A stretch of DNA of 6,012 nucleotides from Candidatus Dormiibacterota bacterium (GTDB lineage Bacteria; Chloroflexota; Dormibacteria; Aeolococcales; Aeolococcaceae). Positions 1 to 5,373 of the stretch are shown here, in pieces. The first letter of the stretch is position 1. Every line of letters begins with the position of its first letter. Made by a program: the position numbers and the translations under genes. The notes beneath the pieces were generated by a model that searched no databases, had not been told where the DNA came from, and worked only from the letters and a program-made list of their open reading frames with translations. The DNA lies in contig PLDZ01000133.1 of assembly GCA_003136295.1 (NCBI GenBank), positions 10,722-16,733 of the forward strand, given 5' to 3'.

Positions 1-354
1 AACTCGCATCTCCTGGGCGAGGTGGAGCAGATCTGCGACCGGGCCGCAGTGGTCGCCGACGGCCGGGTGCTGGCCATCGGGCGGCTCGACGAACTTCTCG
101 GAAGTGGCGGGGTGCGCATCCGGCTCACGGGGTTGACCGATGCGGGACGCGCCGCGCTTGCTCGCAGAGGGGCGCTCTCCGAGCACGAAGGCTGGTACAT
201 CGTCAACGGCGTCGAGTCCGAAGCGGTCCCCGAGCTCGTGGCCGACGTGGTTGCGAGCGGAGCCAGGGTGTATGCGGTGGAACCGGTGCGTCAGACACTC
301 GAGGAACGGTTCCTTGCCTTGATCGAAGCCGAGCAGGCGCGATGGCAGCACTGA
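1..354 (+). CDS. ABC transporter ATP-binding protein, C-terminal part (5' end outside window)
   Basis: The frame is open from base 1, so the 117 visible residues are the tail of a longer ATPase. They begin NSHLLGEVEQICDR, the region of the switch (H-loop) histidine, here visible residue 3. An AVVADGRVLAIG strand-turn follows, as is usual after the H-loop in ABC-2 export ATPases that hydrolyse ATP to drive a separate membrane subunit. Walker A, Q-loop, signature and Walker B lie upstream and cannot be checked. After the nucleotide-binding fold come about 75 residues (visible 40-115) resembling the small C-terminal extension of the CcmA/NatA/DrrA-like exporters. The stop overlaps the next gene's start by 13 bases, so the two subunits are very likely co-transcribed and translationally coupled. 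An internal GTG at position 22 is not the start, because conserved family residues precede it. The exported substrate is unknown. Confidence 0.93.
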   Translation, partial: NSHLLGEVEQICDRAAVVADGRVLAIGRLDELLGSGGVRIRLTGLTDAGRAALARRGALSEHEGWYIVNGVESEAVPELVADVVASGARVYAVEPVRQTLEERFLALIEAEQARWQH

Positions 355-1199
355 CCATCGCGCGGCTCACGATTCGCGAAGCCGCGCGGCGAAAGTTGCT
401 GCTGGCGCTCGCGATCCTCACGGTCATCGTCATCGGCCTGACGGGCTGGGGGTTTCAGCACCTGACCACGCTCACCAATCCCGACGGAACCCCGATCGCC
501 GCCAGTGAGCTCCGTCTCGCAACGTCACAGGTGCTGGTCCTCGTCGAGTTCATGTTCAGTGGCGTGCTCGCGCTCAGTGCCGTCGTCGTCGCGTCCCCGG
601 CGATCTCGAGCGAGCTCGAGTCAGGCGTTGCGCTCTCGATGCTGGCGCGTCCGGTCAGCAGGTACCAGGTGGTGCTCGGAAAATGGCTCGGCCTCGCCGG
701 GCTCATCGTCGTCTACGTCGCCGCGACGACGACCCTGGAGCTGGTTGTGGTGGGGCTCACGACCGGGTACGTCCCACCGGGGCCGGTCGGACTGGGCGCA
801 TATCTGAGCGGAGAGGGGATCGTGGTGATGTCGCTCGCGTTGATGATCAGCACGCGACTCTCGGGGATGACCGCCGGCGTGATCAGCCTCGTCCTGTTCT
901 TCCTCGCCTGGATCGGCGGCATCGCCGGTGCGATCGGTGATGTGTTCGGCAGTCATGCGATCAAGAACGCCGGCACCATCAGTCAGCTGTTGCTGCCGAC
1001 CGACGCCATGTGGCGTGGGTCCGTGTACGAGCTCGAGCCCGTCCTGTACCGGGATGTGCTCGGGGCGACCACCGAGCGGGCCGGCAATCCCTTCTTCGTC
1101 CAATCGCCCCCATCAGCGGGGTTCCTGGCGTGGACGGTGTGCTGGGTGGTGCTGATAGTGGCGCTGACCGTTTGGAGCCTCCACCGGCGCGAGGTCTGA
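342..1199 (+). CDS. ABC-2 type transporter permease
   Basis: This 285-residue integral membrane protein is the membrane partner of the overlapping ATPase. A short basic N-terminus (residues 10-19) leads into about six hydrophobic segments, roughly at 20-36, 63-86, 113-139, 155-171, 176-200 and 262-280. Between the second and third lies the cytoplasmic motif SPAISSELESGVALSMLARP followed by VSRYQVVLGK (about 85-114). This matches the E-x-E-x-G-x-x-x-x-L-x-x-R-P-x-S-R-x-x-x-x-x-G-K loop typical of ABC-2 permeases and thought to contact the ATPase. A soluble, probably extracytoplasmic loop lies at about 205-260. The ATG at 342 sits inside the ATPase gene without a good ribosome site, which fits translational coupling. 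Length and layout are normal. Drug, lipid or polymer export are all possible, and nothing in the sequence selects among them. Confidence 0.92.
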   Translation: MAALTIARLTIREAARRKLLLALAILTVIVIGLTGWGFQHLTTLTNPDGTPIAASELRLATSQVLVLVEFMFSGVLALSAVVVASPAISSELESGVALSMLARPVSRYQVVLGKWLGLAGLIVVYVAATTTLELVVVGLTTGYVPPGPVGLGAYLSGEGIVVMSLALMISTRLSGMTAGVISLVLFFLAWIGGIAGAIGDVFGSHAIKNAGTISQLLLPTDAMWRGSVYELEPVLYRDVLGATTERAGNPFFVQSPPSAGFLAWTVCWVVLIVALTVWSLHRREV

Positions 1200-1234
1200 C
1201 GCGGCGCCTCTTCCACTGACCCGGACCGGTTGGC

Positions 1235-1240
1235 TATCCT
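1235..1240 (+). promoter_or_regulatory. possible -10 box for the amine oxidase gene
   Basis: TATCCT lies in the 74-base gap after the permease gene and would give a transcript with a leader of about 27 bases containing the ribosome site. The sequence 17-18 bases upstream (TTCCAC) is a poor -35 match, so this is a weak call. Without it, the oxidase would be read through from the ABC operon. Confidence 0.33.
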
Positions 1241-1263
1241 GCCGCGGCGATCGTCTCTGAGGC

Positions 1264-1270
1264 AGGGGGA
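1264..1270 (+). promoter_or_regulatory. ribosome binding site deciding the GTG start at 1274
   Basis: AGGGGGA ends three bases before the GTG at 1274. The spacing is a little short but the purine run is strong. The competing in-frame ATG at 1298 has no purine-rich sequence in front of it, so the GTG is preferred. Confidence 0.6.
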
Positions 1271-1273
1271 GTT

Positions 1274-2929
1274 GTGACTGACCGATACCCGGTTCCAATG
1301 CATGGGCGACGCTCGGCCCGGACCCAGCTGACATCGGGGCTCCGGCACCTCTTCGCCCTCCATGAATCGGCGGAGGCGCGTGGGCTTCCGGTCGATGCGC
1401 TGCTCGAGGAGCTGGAAAACCGGTCGTCGGCGAAGCGTAGCGTCTCCCGCCGGCGCTTCCTCGGCGGTGCAGCGGTCGCCGGAGCCGGGCTCGCACTCGG
1501 ACCGGCGGCGACCCGGGCGCTGGCGGCGACGCGGCGTCCATCGTCAGGTCAACAGCCGAGGATCGCCGTGGTCGGGGCGGGGCTGGCGGGTCTGCGCTGC
1601 AGCCACGTGCTCTGGACACGTCATCGCATCCGATCCGCCCTCTACGAAGCGCATCCGGAGCGAATCGGTGGCCGCTGCTGGTCGCTGCGTGACTACTTCT
1701 CCAACGGACTCATCACCGAGCACGGGGGTGCGTTCATCGATTCGAACCAGTACGCGGCGCTCGATCTCGCCGCAGAGCTGGGACTCGAGCTCGAGGACTA
1801 CAACGGCGGTGAGTTGACCGGGCTGCCGGAGGTGTACTGGTTCAGCGGTGGGTACTACACGTACGCCGAAGCGAGCGCGGATTGGAAGGCCTTCGGCTAC
1901 ACGGCATTCCACGATGCGGCCAACGAGTCGAACACTGCTTCCGGACTCGCACGTCTCGACAGGCTTTCCGCATCCGAATGGCTGGACAGCACGCCGATCG
2001 GCACCTCGTCGCGGTTCGGCAAGCTAATGCTCGCCAACACCGTCTCCGAAAACGGCGGCGATCCCGGTGATCAATCAGCACTCGACCTGATCGGTCTGAC
2101 CGGCGTGAATCCGCGCTCCTCGCTCGATCCGCTGCCCGGCTACGACGAGAAGTGGCACATCGTCGGCGGCAACGATCAACTCGTGCACGGTATGGCGGGA
2201 CAGCTGCCGCCAGGCACGCTGCAAGTCGGCCACCGGCTTGCCGCGCTTCGCGAGAACAGCGACGCCACGTACACCTTGACGTTCAACGCCGATGCGTCGA
2301 CGACCGACGTGGTCGCGGACTACGTGGCGCTTGCACTGCCCTTCACGCTGCTGCGCGATGTCGACCTCAGCCGGGCGGGCCTCAGCGCAACCAAGCTCCG
2401 CGTCATCGATACATTCGGCATGGGGTCCAACGCCAAGATCCACCTCGAGGTGGCCGAGAAGACCTGGGCGCGGCATGGCTTCAACGGGGTTGCGTACACC
2501 GATCACGAGAGCTTCGACGTGTGCTGGGACGACTCGGTGCCGCTCGGTCCCGGTGGGGCACCGGCACTGCTCCTGGCGTTCCCCGGAGCGAGCGCGGGGC
2601 GCACCACGTTGACCGGCGACGCGCATGGGCCGTCACCGGTCACGGACGTGAACTGGTTTCTGGACCGCATCGATCCGATCTTCCCCGGTACCCGCGCCGC
2701 CTTCACCGGTGCTGCATACGAGGATCACTGGGTCCGCGACCCCTGGGTCAAAGGGGCGTACTCGTTCTACAAGGTCGGCCAGTACGCAACCTACGGAACC
2801 ATCGCGTCCGCCGCACAGGGGCGGGTCCACTTTGCCGGCGAGCACACCTCGATCAACAACCAGGGCTTCCTCGACGGCGCTATCGAAACTGGTGCTCGAG
2901 CTGCGAAGGAGATCGTCGCGCAGCTCTAG
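1274..2929 (+). CDS. Tat-exported FAD-dependent amine oxidase (flavin monoamine oxidase family)
   Basis: This 551-residue flavoenzyme of the MAO/polyamine oxidase/L-amino-acid oxidase superfamily would oxidise an amine to an imine using FAD and O2. A twin-arginine motif SRRRFLG (58-64) and a hydrophobic stretch (65-79) precede a likely ALA cleavage site near residue 84, so the folded protein should act outside the membrane. The FAD-binding Rossmann motif VGAGLAG spans 100-106, with the ribose-binding acid at E125 and a GGR at 132-134. K388 in FGMGSNAKIH aligns with the flavin-N5 lysine (K296 of human MAO-B). The C-terminal FAD motif FAGEHTS starts at 520 and GFLDGA at 531. At the MAO cysteinyl-flavin position (SGGCY) the protein reads KGAY (A495), so FAD should be non-covalent. 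The aromatic-cage equivalents appear to be Y496 and F532. The 57 residues before the twin-arginine motif are unusually long for a signal n-region. The substrate is unknown, and the neighbours give no clear pathway. Confidence 0.93.
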   Translation: MTDRYPVPMHGRRSARTQLTSGLRHLFALHESAEARGLPVDALLEELENRSSAKRSVSRRRFLGGAAVAGAGLALGPAATRALAATRRPSSGQQPRIAVVGAGLAGLRCSHVLWTRHRIRSALYEAHPERIGGRCWSLRDYFSNGLITEHGGAFIDSNQYAALDLAAELGLELEDYNGGELTGLPEVYWFSGGYYTYAEASADWKAFGYTAFHDAANESNTASGLARLDRLSASEWLDSTPIGTSSRFGKLMLANTVSENGGDPGDQSALDLIGLTGVNPRSSLDPLPGYDEKWHIVGGNDQLVHGMAGQLPPGTLQVGHRLAALRENSDATYTLTFNADASTTDVVADYVALALPFTLLRDVDLSRAGLSATKLRVIDTFGMGSNAKIHLEVAEKTWARHGFNGVAYTDHESFDVCWDDSVPLGPGGAPALLLAFPGASAGRTTLTGDAHGPSPVTDVNWFLDRIDPIFPGTRAAFTGAAYEDHWVRDPWVKGAYSFYKVGQYATYGTIASAAQGRVHFAGEHTSINNQGFLDGAIETGARAAKEIVAQL

Positions 2930-2940
2930 CCAGGTTCACC

Positions 2941-3507
2941 TCACGCCGTCGTTGCCGCGCCCGCCCGCTGCCTGGCTCGGTACGTCCGAGCCTTGTCGCG
3001 AGCACCGCACCCGCGCATCGAGCACCAGCAGCTGCGGCCGTTCTTGGAATGGTCGAAGTACGCCCACCGGCAGGCCTCGCTCCGGCAGACCTTGAGGCGG
3101 TTCCAGGTGCCCAGCAGCGTCGCCTCAACGATCGCGGTCGAGATCATCCCCAGAAAGCTGTCAATTCCCCGGCAGTTGACCGTGAGCGTTGCTCCCTCGG
3201 CTGTGAGGACAGGACGGAGCGGGGCGCGTCCGAGCAGGCTCTCCAATCTCACAGAAACGGCCGGATCGACGTTCTCTCCGGTGTGTGCCTCGAGAAGATC
3301 GCGCAGCAATTCGCGGGTGGAAATCAACTGCTCCCGATCCTTCTCGGACACCGTCAGGTCGATTCCAATCGTGTCGCGCAACCAGCTGCCTGCCAGCTGC
3401 GCGGTTCGGAGCTCATCGACGCCATCAGGCATTTCCGTGCTGTTGATGAACTTCTGGACGAGCGCCAGCGAGCCCGGAGCGGGGGTGCGGGGGACGGTCT
3501 CTGTCAT
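2941..3507 (-). CDS. CGNR-type zinc-finger protein (ABATE/DUF1470 domain), putative transcriptional regulator
   Basis: This 188-residue protein has the architecture of the ABATE plus CGNR zinc-finger family, presumed DNA-binding regulators of actinobacteria and relatives. The N-terminal domain begins with PGSLALVQKFINS, as family members do. The C-terminal finger has two C-x4-C pairs, C141/C146 (VCRSEACRW) and C162/C167 (WCSMRGC), then a basic helix DKARTYRAR. The signature tetrapeptide is CGAR (167-170) instead of CGNR, and an extra cysteine (C160) sits two residues before C162. The start is uncertain. ATG at 3507 gives the family-like N-terminus and lies downstream of a TATACT -10 box, whereas ATGs at 3528 and 3552 would add 7 or 15 residues. 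None has a clear ribosome site. The gene is convergent with the amine oxidase (11-base gap) and divergent from a 77-residue gene, so control of that neighbour or of itself is a reasonable inference. No ligand is known. Confidence 0.88.
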   Translation of the reverse strand: MTETVPRTPAPGSLALVQKFINSTEMPDGVDELRTAQLAGSWLRDTIGIDLTVSEKDREQLISTRELLRDLLEAHTGENVDPAVSVRLESLLGRAPLRPVLTAEGATLTVNCRGIDSFLGMISTAIVEATLLGTWNRLKVCRSEACRWAYFDHSKNGRSCWCSMRGCGARDKARTYRARQRAGAATTA

Positions 3508-3541
3508 CTCAGGCGGTCCGATTTTCATGGTCCACGTCACC

Positions 3542-3547
3542 AGTATA
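3542..3547 (-). promoter_or_regulatory. likely -10 box of the CGNR regulator gene
   Basis: Read on the minus strand this is TATACT, five of six matches to the sigma70-type consensus. Transcription would start near 3535, leaving a leader of about 28 bases before the ATG at 3507. No good -35 is seen at 17 bases, which leaves room for an activator or a weak promoter. It lies just beside the -35 box of the opposite promoter, so the two polymerases would compete. Confidence 0.5.
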
Positions 3548-3552
3548 CGCAT

Positions 3553-3581
3553 TTGACAAGTGATGGCCGATGCGGTAAGCT
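3553..3581 (+). promoter_or_regulatory. strong promoter of the 77-residue protein gene
   Basis: A perfect TTGACA -35 box (3553-3558), a 17-base spacer and a TAAGCT -10 box (3576-3581) form the best promoter in the window. The predicted start is near 3588, giving a leader of about 41 bases with a strong ribosome site. The local sequence is AT-richer than its surroundings. Confidence 0.75.
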
Positions 3582-3610
3582 ATCACCAGTGAACCACGTT
3601 AGGTGGTGAT
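3582..3610 (+). promoter_or_regulatory. inverted repeat at the predicted transcription start (operator candidate)
   Basis: ATCACCA (3582-3588) is repeated in inverted orientation as TGGTGAT (3604-3610) with 15 bases between, so arm centres are 22 bp apart, about two helical turns. It begins immediately after the -10 box and covers the predicted +1. A smaller palindrome, TCACCAGTGA, spans 3583-3592. A dimeric repressor, perhaps the divergent CGNR protein, could block transcription here. Alternatively the RNA could fold as a leader hairpin upstream of the ribosome site. The binding partner is inference. Confidence 0.5.
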
Positions 3611-3616
3611 TCAAAC

Positions 3617-3622
3617 GGAGGA
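3617..3622 (+). promoter_or_regulatory. strong ribosome binding site of the 77-residue protein gene
   Basis: GGAGGA lies six bases before the ATG at 3629. It is one of the two best ribosome sites in the window and supports this small open frame as a real, well-translated gene. Confidence 0.8.
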
Positions 3623-3628
3623 ATCGCA

Positions 3629-3862
3629 ATGTACGGAAATTTGATCGTCGAGATGGCCCAGGTGGCCGAGCAGGAGCACATGCGGGATGCGCTGATGGCG
3701 CACGCCAGCGCCGAGGCGCGCAGGGCGCGTCGCCGTGAGCTCGGGCCCGGACGGATCGGGCGTGCGTGGACAGCGTTCTGGGCCCCCCGTGACGTCGTCC
3801 TCGTCTATCGCCGCGCCGCTGACGGTGCGCCGACCGACCTCACCCCGTGCGCGGACTGCTAG
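3629..3862 (+). CDS. small uncharacterised protein, 77 residues
   Basis: I do not recognise this family. The predicted protein is soluble, with no signal peptide or membrane segment. Residues 4-38 (from NLIVEMAQ to the basic run EARRARRREL) look like a long amphipathic helix. A turn rich in glycine and proline (GPGRIG, 39-44) is followed by a short aromatic/hydrophobic part, AWTAFWAPRDVVLVYRR (46-62), and a C-terminal CADC with two cysteines (74 and 77). The basic helix would allow nucleic-acid or membrane-surface contact, and the C-x-x-C pair could bind metal or form a disulfide, but neither is shown. Reality as a gene rests on a consensus promoter, a GGAGGA ribosome site at ideal spacing and absence of a better gene on either strand. 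It is transcribed away from the CGNR regulator, with an inverted repeat between, so it may be that regulator's target. Confidence 0.8.
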   Translation: MYGNLIVEMAQVAEQEHMRDALMAHASAEARRARRRELGPGRIGRAWTAFWAPRDVVLVYRRAADGAPTDLTPCADC

Positions 3863-3905
3863 TTCGCGCGCGGAGTGCTCGCGATGGTGCGCCGGGAGCC
3901 CTCGG

Positions 3906-3922
3906 GGCCGAATTCGTCGGCC
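3906..3922. terminator. possible bidirectional hairpin terminator
   Basis: GGCCGA (3906-3911) and TCGGCC (3917-3922) can pair as a perfect 6-bp GC-rich stem with a 5-base loop. It lies in the 73-base gap between two convergent genes. There is no T-run on either side, so it would be a U-less terminator of the type proposed in actinobacteria, or simply a chance hairpin. Confidence 0.35.
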
Positions 3923-3935
3923 ATGAGGGTTCCCG

Positions 3936-4721
3936 TCAGGTCCAGAGCACGGCCGAAAATCGCGACGGCAGCTCGTCGACGTCGACGTTCGGCCAGGTGC
4001 CGGGCGGAAACAGCCCACGCTCCAGGTACTGCCACGCCGCGGTGTGGTTGGCGCAACCGGGGACGTTGGGTCCGTAGTGCGGCCGGCCCGATCGGCGCGG
4101 GTCACTGCCCGTGTGCTCGGGTTCGCTTGAGTAGAGCAGCACGCCTTTGACCGCCGCGGGATCGCTGCCGGCCAGCGAACAGTACGCGCCGGCAAACGAG
4201 CCGTTGATCGGATTCTCGTAGAAGCCGGCAACGTACCCTGTGCCGCGGTAGGCGGCGGTGTATGCGGCGATGTACGTCGCCGAAATCGGGTCGCTGGTCT
4301 CGACGTCGCGAAAGATCGCGACGCTGTGAGCAACGCCGAGCGATCTTGCCTGCGCGATCGCTTGCTGCGCGTCGGTCGTCCCCGATGTGAAGGCGCGATT
4401 CGGGTCATCGATGAGCAGGATCGAGAGACCCTGCTGGTGGATGTACTGCGCCTCGGTGCTCGAAAGCTTGCTGCTGTAGATGAGATATCGACCGACGAAT
4501 TGGGGTGTGCCGAGATCAGCTCTGGTCTGCGCGATGATGTTGCCGGTCTCGACGTTGTCGACCGTGTCGATGCCCCACCAGGCGCCGCGTGTTGCTGCTG
4601 CCGCAGCCTTGTTCTGGTGCGGCACAACCTGTGCCGCATGAGCCGTTTGCGCACTCAGCAGTGCAACCAGCACAGTCGCCGTCAGCGCAACGCTCGCCGA
4701 CCGTGCAGCACCGTGAGCCAT
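3936..4721 (-). CDS. secreted DUF1906 (Rv2525c-like, glycoside-hydrolase-like) protein
   Basis: This 261-residue protein starts with a Sec-type signal peptide: hydrophobic core VALTATVLVALL (11-22) and AHA-A cleavage site after residue 29. The mature part begins about residue 47 with WWGIDTVDNV, followed by FVGRYLIYSSKLSSTEA (75-91), GLSILLIDD (98-106) and AIFRDVET (135-142). This is the TIM-barrel-like pattern of the DUF1906 domain, related in fold to GH25 lysozymes, where a D-x-E motif (here D139-E141) sits at the substrate cleft. The end, HTAAWQYLERG through VDVDEL (226-251), matches the family's last strand. Cysteines 181 and 223 could form a disulfide outside the cell. Mycobacterial Rv2525c is linked to the cell envelope, so action on or near cell-wall glycan is plausible, but hydrolase activity is not established for the family. 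It is divergent from the GNAT gene and convergent with the 77-residue gene. Confidence 0.88.
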   Translation of the reverse strand: MAHGAARSASVALTATVLVALLSAQTAHAAQVVPHQNKAAAAATRGAWWGIDTVDNVETGNIIAQTRADLGTPQFVGRYLIYSSKLSSTEAQYIHQQGLSILLIDDPNRAFTSGTTDAQQAIAQARSLGVAHSVAIFRDVETSDPISATYIAAYTAAYRGTGYVAGFYENPINGSFAGAYCSLAGSDPAAVKGVLLYSSEPEHTGSDPRRSGRPHYGPNVPGCANHTAAWQYLERGLFPPGTWPNVDVDELPSRFSAVLWT

Positions 4722-4727
4722 CGATCG

Positions 4728-4735
4728 CCCTCCTC
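4728..4735 (-). promoter_or_regulatory. strong ribosome binding site of the DUF1906 gene
   Basis: Read on the minus strand, GAGGAGGG ends six bases before the ATG at 4721. This fixes the start and gives a complete signal peptide. Confidence 0.8.
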
Positions 4736-4775
4736 GCCATTGGACGCGCCACCGGTGCGCCGGTGCGAGCGGACC

Positions 4776-4781
4776 ATGCTA
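4776..4781 (-). promoter_or_regulatory. possible -10 box of the DUF1906 gene
   Basis: TAGCAT on the minus strand would start transcription near 4769, leaving a leader of about 48 bases that includes the GAGGAGGG site. No recognisable -35 is seen at the right distance, so confidence is low. Confidence 0.35.
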
Positions 4782-4816
4782 CCAGCGCCGCGACGGCAAG
4801 TCCCGCTCCTCACGGG

Positions 4817-4822
4817 TACGAT
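4817..4822 (+). promoter_or_regulatory. -10 box for a leaderless GNAT transcript
   Basis: TACGAT fits the TAnnnT actinobacterial -10 pattern and its last base is seven before the GTG at 4829. The predicted +1 is therefore the first base of the start codon. Absence of a ribosome site directly upstream agrees with this. The -35 position (CGGCAA, 4794-4799) is weak. Confidence 0.5.
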
Positions 4823-4828
4823 CGCCGC

Positions 4829-5371
4829 GTGACGACCGCGCACATTGAAGTCGTGATCCGGGAAGCGGCAGCCCCCGACGTCGAGGCCATCGCCGGGTTG
4901 CACCTCGCCAGCTGGTGGGCTGCATACAGAGGCATCGTCCCCGACGAGTTCCTTGTGCGCATCACGCTCGAGAGCCGCGTCGAGCGGTGGCGACGAGCAC
5001 TCTCACCTTCGGAGGCTCCGCTCATCGAGACCACGGTTGCGCTCCACGGCGGCACGATCAAGGGTGTGTGCAGCTTCGGGCCGCTACGTGAGTCAGTGGC
5101 ACCGGGGATTGGTGAGGTGTACGCGCTGCATGTCGAACCCGACTCGAGACGCCGGGGTCTGGGGAAGCTCCTCCTCGACGACGCGGTCCGGCGGCTGAAG
5201 GCGCGCGGTTTCGGCGCCGCCGTGCTCTGGGTGCTCCGCGACAACGCGAACGCACGACGCTTCTACGAAGCGCGGGGTTGGTCAGCGAACGGCGAGGAGC
5301 GGATCGAGGAGCGAAACGGCTACGCGATACCCGAGACGAGATACGCGATCACGTTCCTCAGTTCACGCTGA
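4829..5371 (+). CDS. GNAT family N-acetyltransferase
   Basis: This 180-residue cytoplasmic protein has the single GNAT fold, which transfers an acetyl group from acetyl-CoA to an amine of a small molecule, antibiotic or protein. An N-terminal strand VVIREAAAPDVEAIAGLHLASW (8-29) carries the typical RxAxxxD pattern. The core strand VYALHVEPDSRRRGLGKLLL (97-116) contains the acetyl-CoA pyrophosphate loop R107-x-x-G110-x-G112. ALWVLRDNANARRFYEARGW, reading LWVLRDNANARRFYEARGW at 133-151, is motif B with the N-x-x-A-x-x-F-Y-E-x-x-G-W signature. The GTG at 4829 is preferred because it gives the family-length N-terminus and matches a leaderless start. The open frame extends back to 4589, but that part is antisense to the DUF1906 gene and has no family similarity. 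The stop is separated by two bases from the stop of the opposing GH3 gene. The acceptor substrate cannot be predicted. Confidence 0.88.
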   Translation: MTTAHIEVVIREAAAPDVEAIAGLHLASWWAAYRGIVPDEFLVRITLESRVERWRRALSPSEAPLIETTVALHGGTIKGVCSFGPLRESVAPGIGEVYALHVEPDSRRRGLGKLLLDDAVRRLKARGFGAAVLWVLRDNANARRFYEARGWSANGEERIEERNGYAIPETRYAITFLSSR

Positions 5372-5373
5372 CC

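Noticed and set aside
1113..1619. 168-codon minus-strand open frame over the start of the amine oxidase
   Set aside because: Arg/Pro-rich composition with no motif, antisense to the permease end and to a well-supported Tat signal and Rossmann fold.
2930..2940. Terminator between the amine oxidase and CGNR genes
   Set aside because: Only 11 bases separate the stops and no inverted repeat is visible there.
3508..3552. 15-residue longer start for the CGNR protein (ATG at 3552)
   Set aside because: The added residues do not resemble the family N-terminus, have no ribosome site, and the start lies upstream of the TATACT -10 box. It is not excluded if transcription begins farther upstream.
2152..3609. 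485-codon plus-strand open frame
   Set aside because: It overlaps the amine oxidase in another frame and is antisense to the whole CGNR gene. It is rich in Arg/Pro/Ala without any motif, a typical high-GC shadow frame.
3864..3884. Possible hairpin TCGCG...CGCGA after the 77-residue gene
   Set aside because: The stem is only five pairs with an 11-base loop and no T-run. In GC-rich sequence this is expected by chance, and the 3906-3922 hairpin is better.
3975..3986. Palindrome GTCGACGTCGAC
   Set aside because: It lies inside the DUF1906 coding region and is explained by the codons for the Asn-Val-Asp-Val-Asp-Glu stretch.
3611..4654. 347-codon minus-strand open frame
   Set aside because: It is out of frame with the DUF1906 gene, shows Ser/Arg/Thr-rich low complexity, has no conserved motif, and runs antisense through the small-protein gene.
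4589..4828. 80-codon upstream extension of the GNAT frame
   Set aside because: It is antisense to the DUF1906 signal-peptide region and upstream sequence, has no GNAT similarity, and the GTG at 4829 gives the normal family N-terminus.
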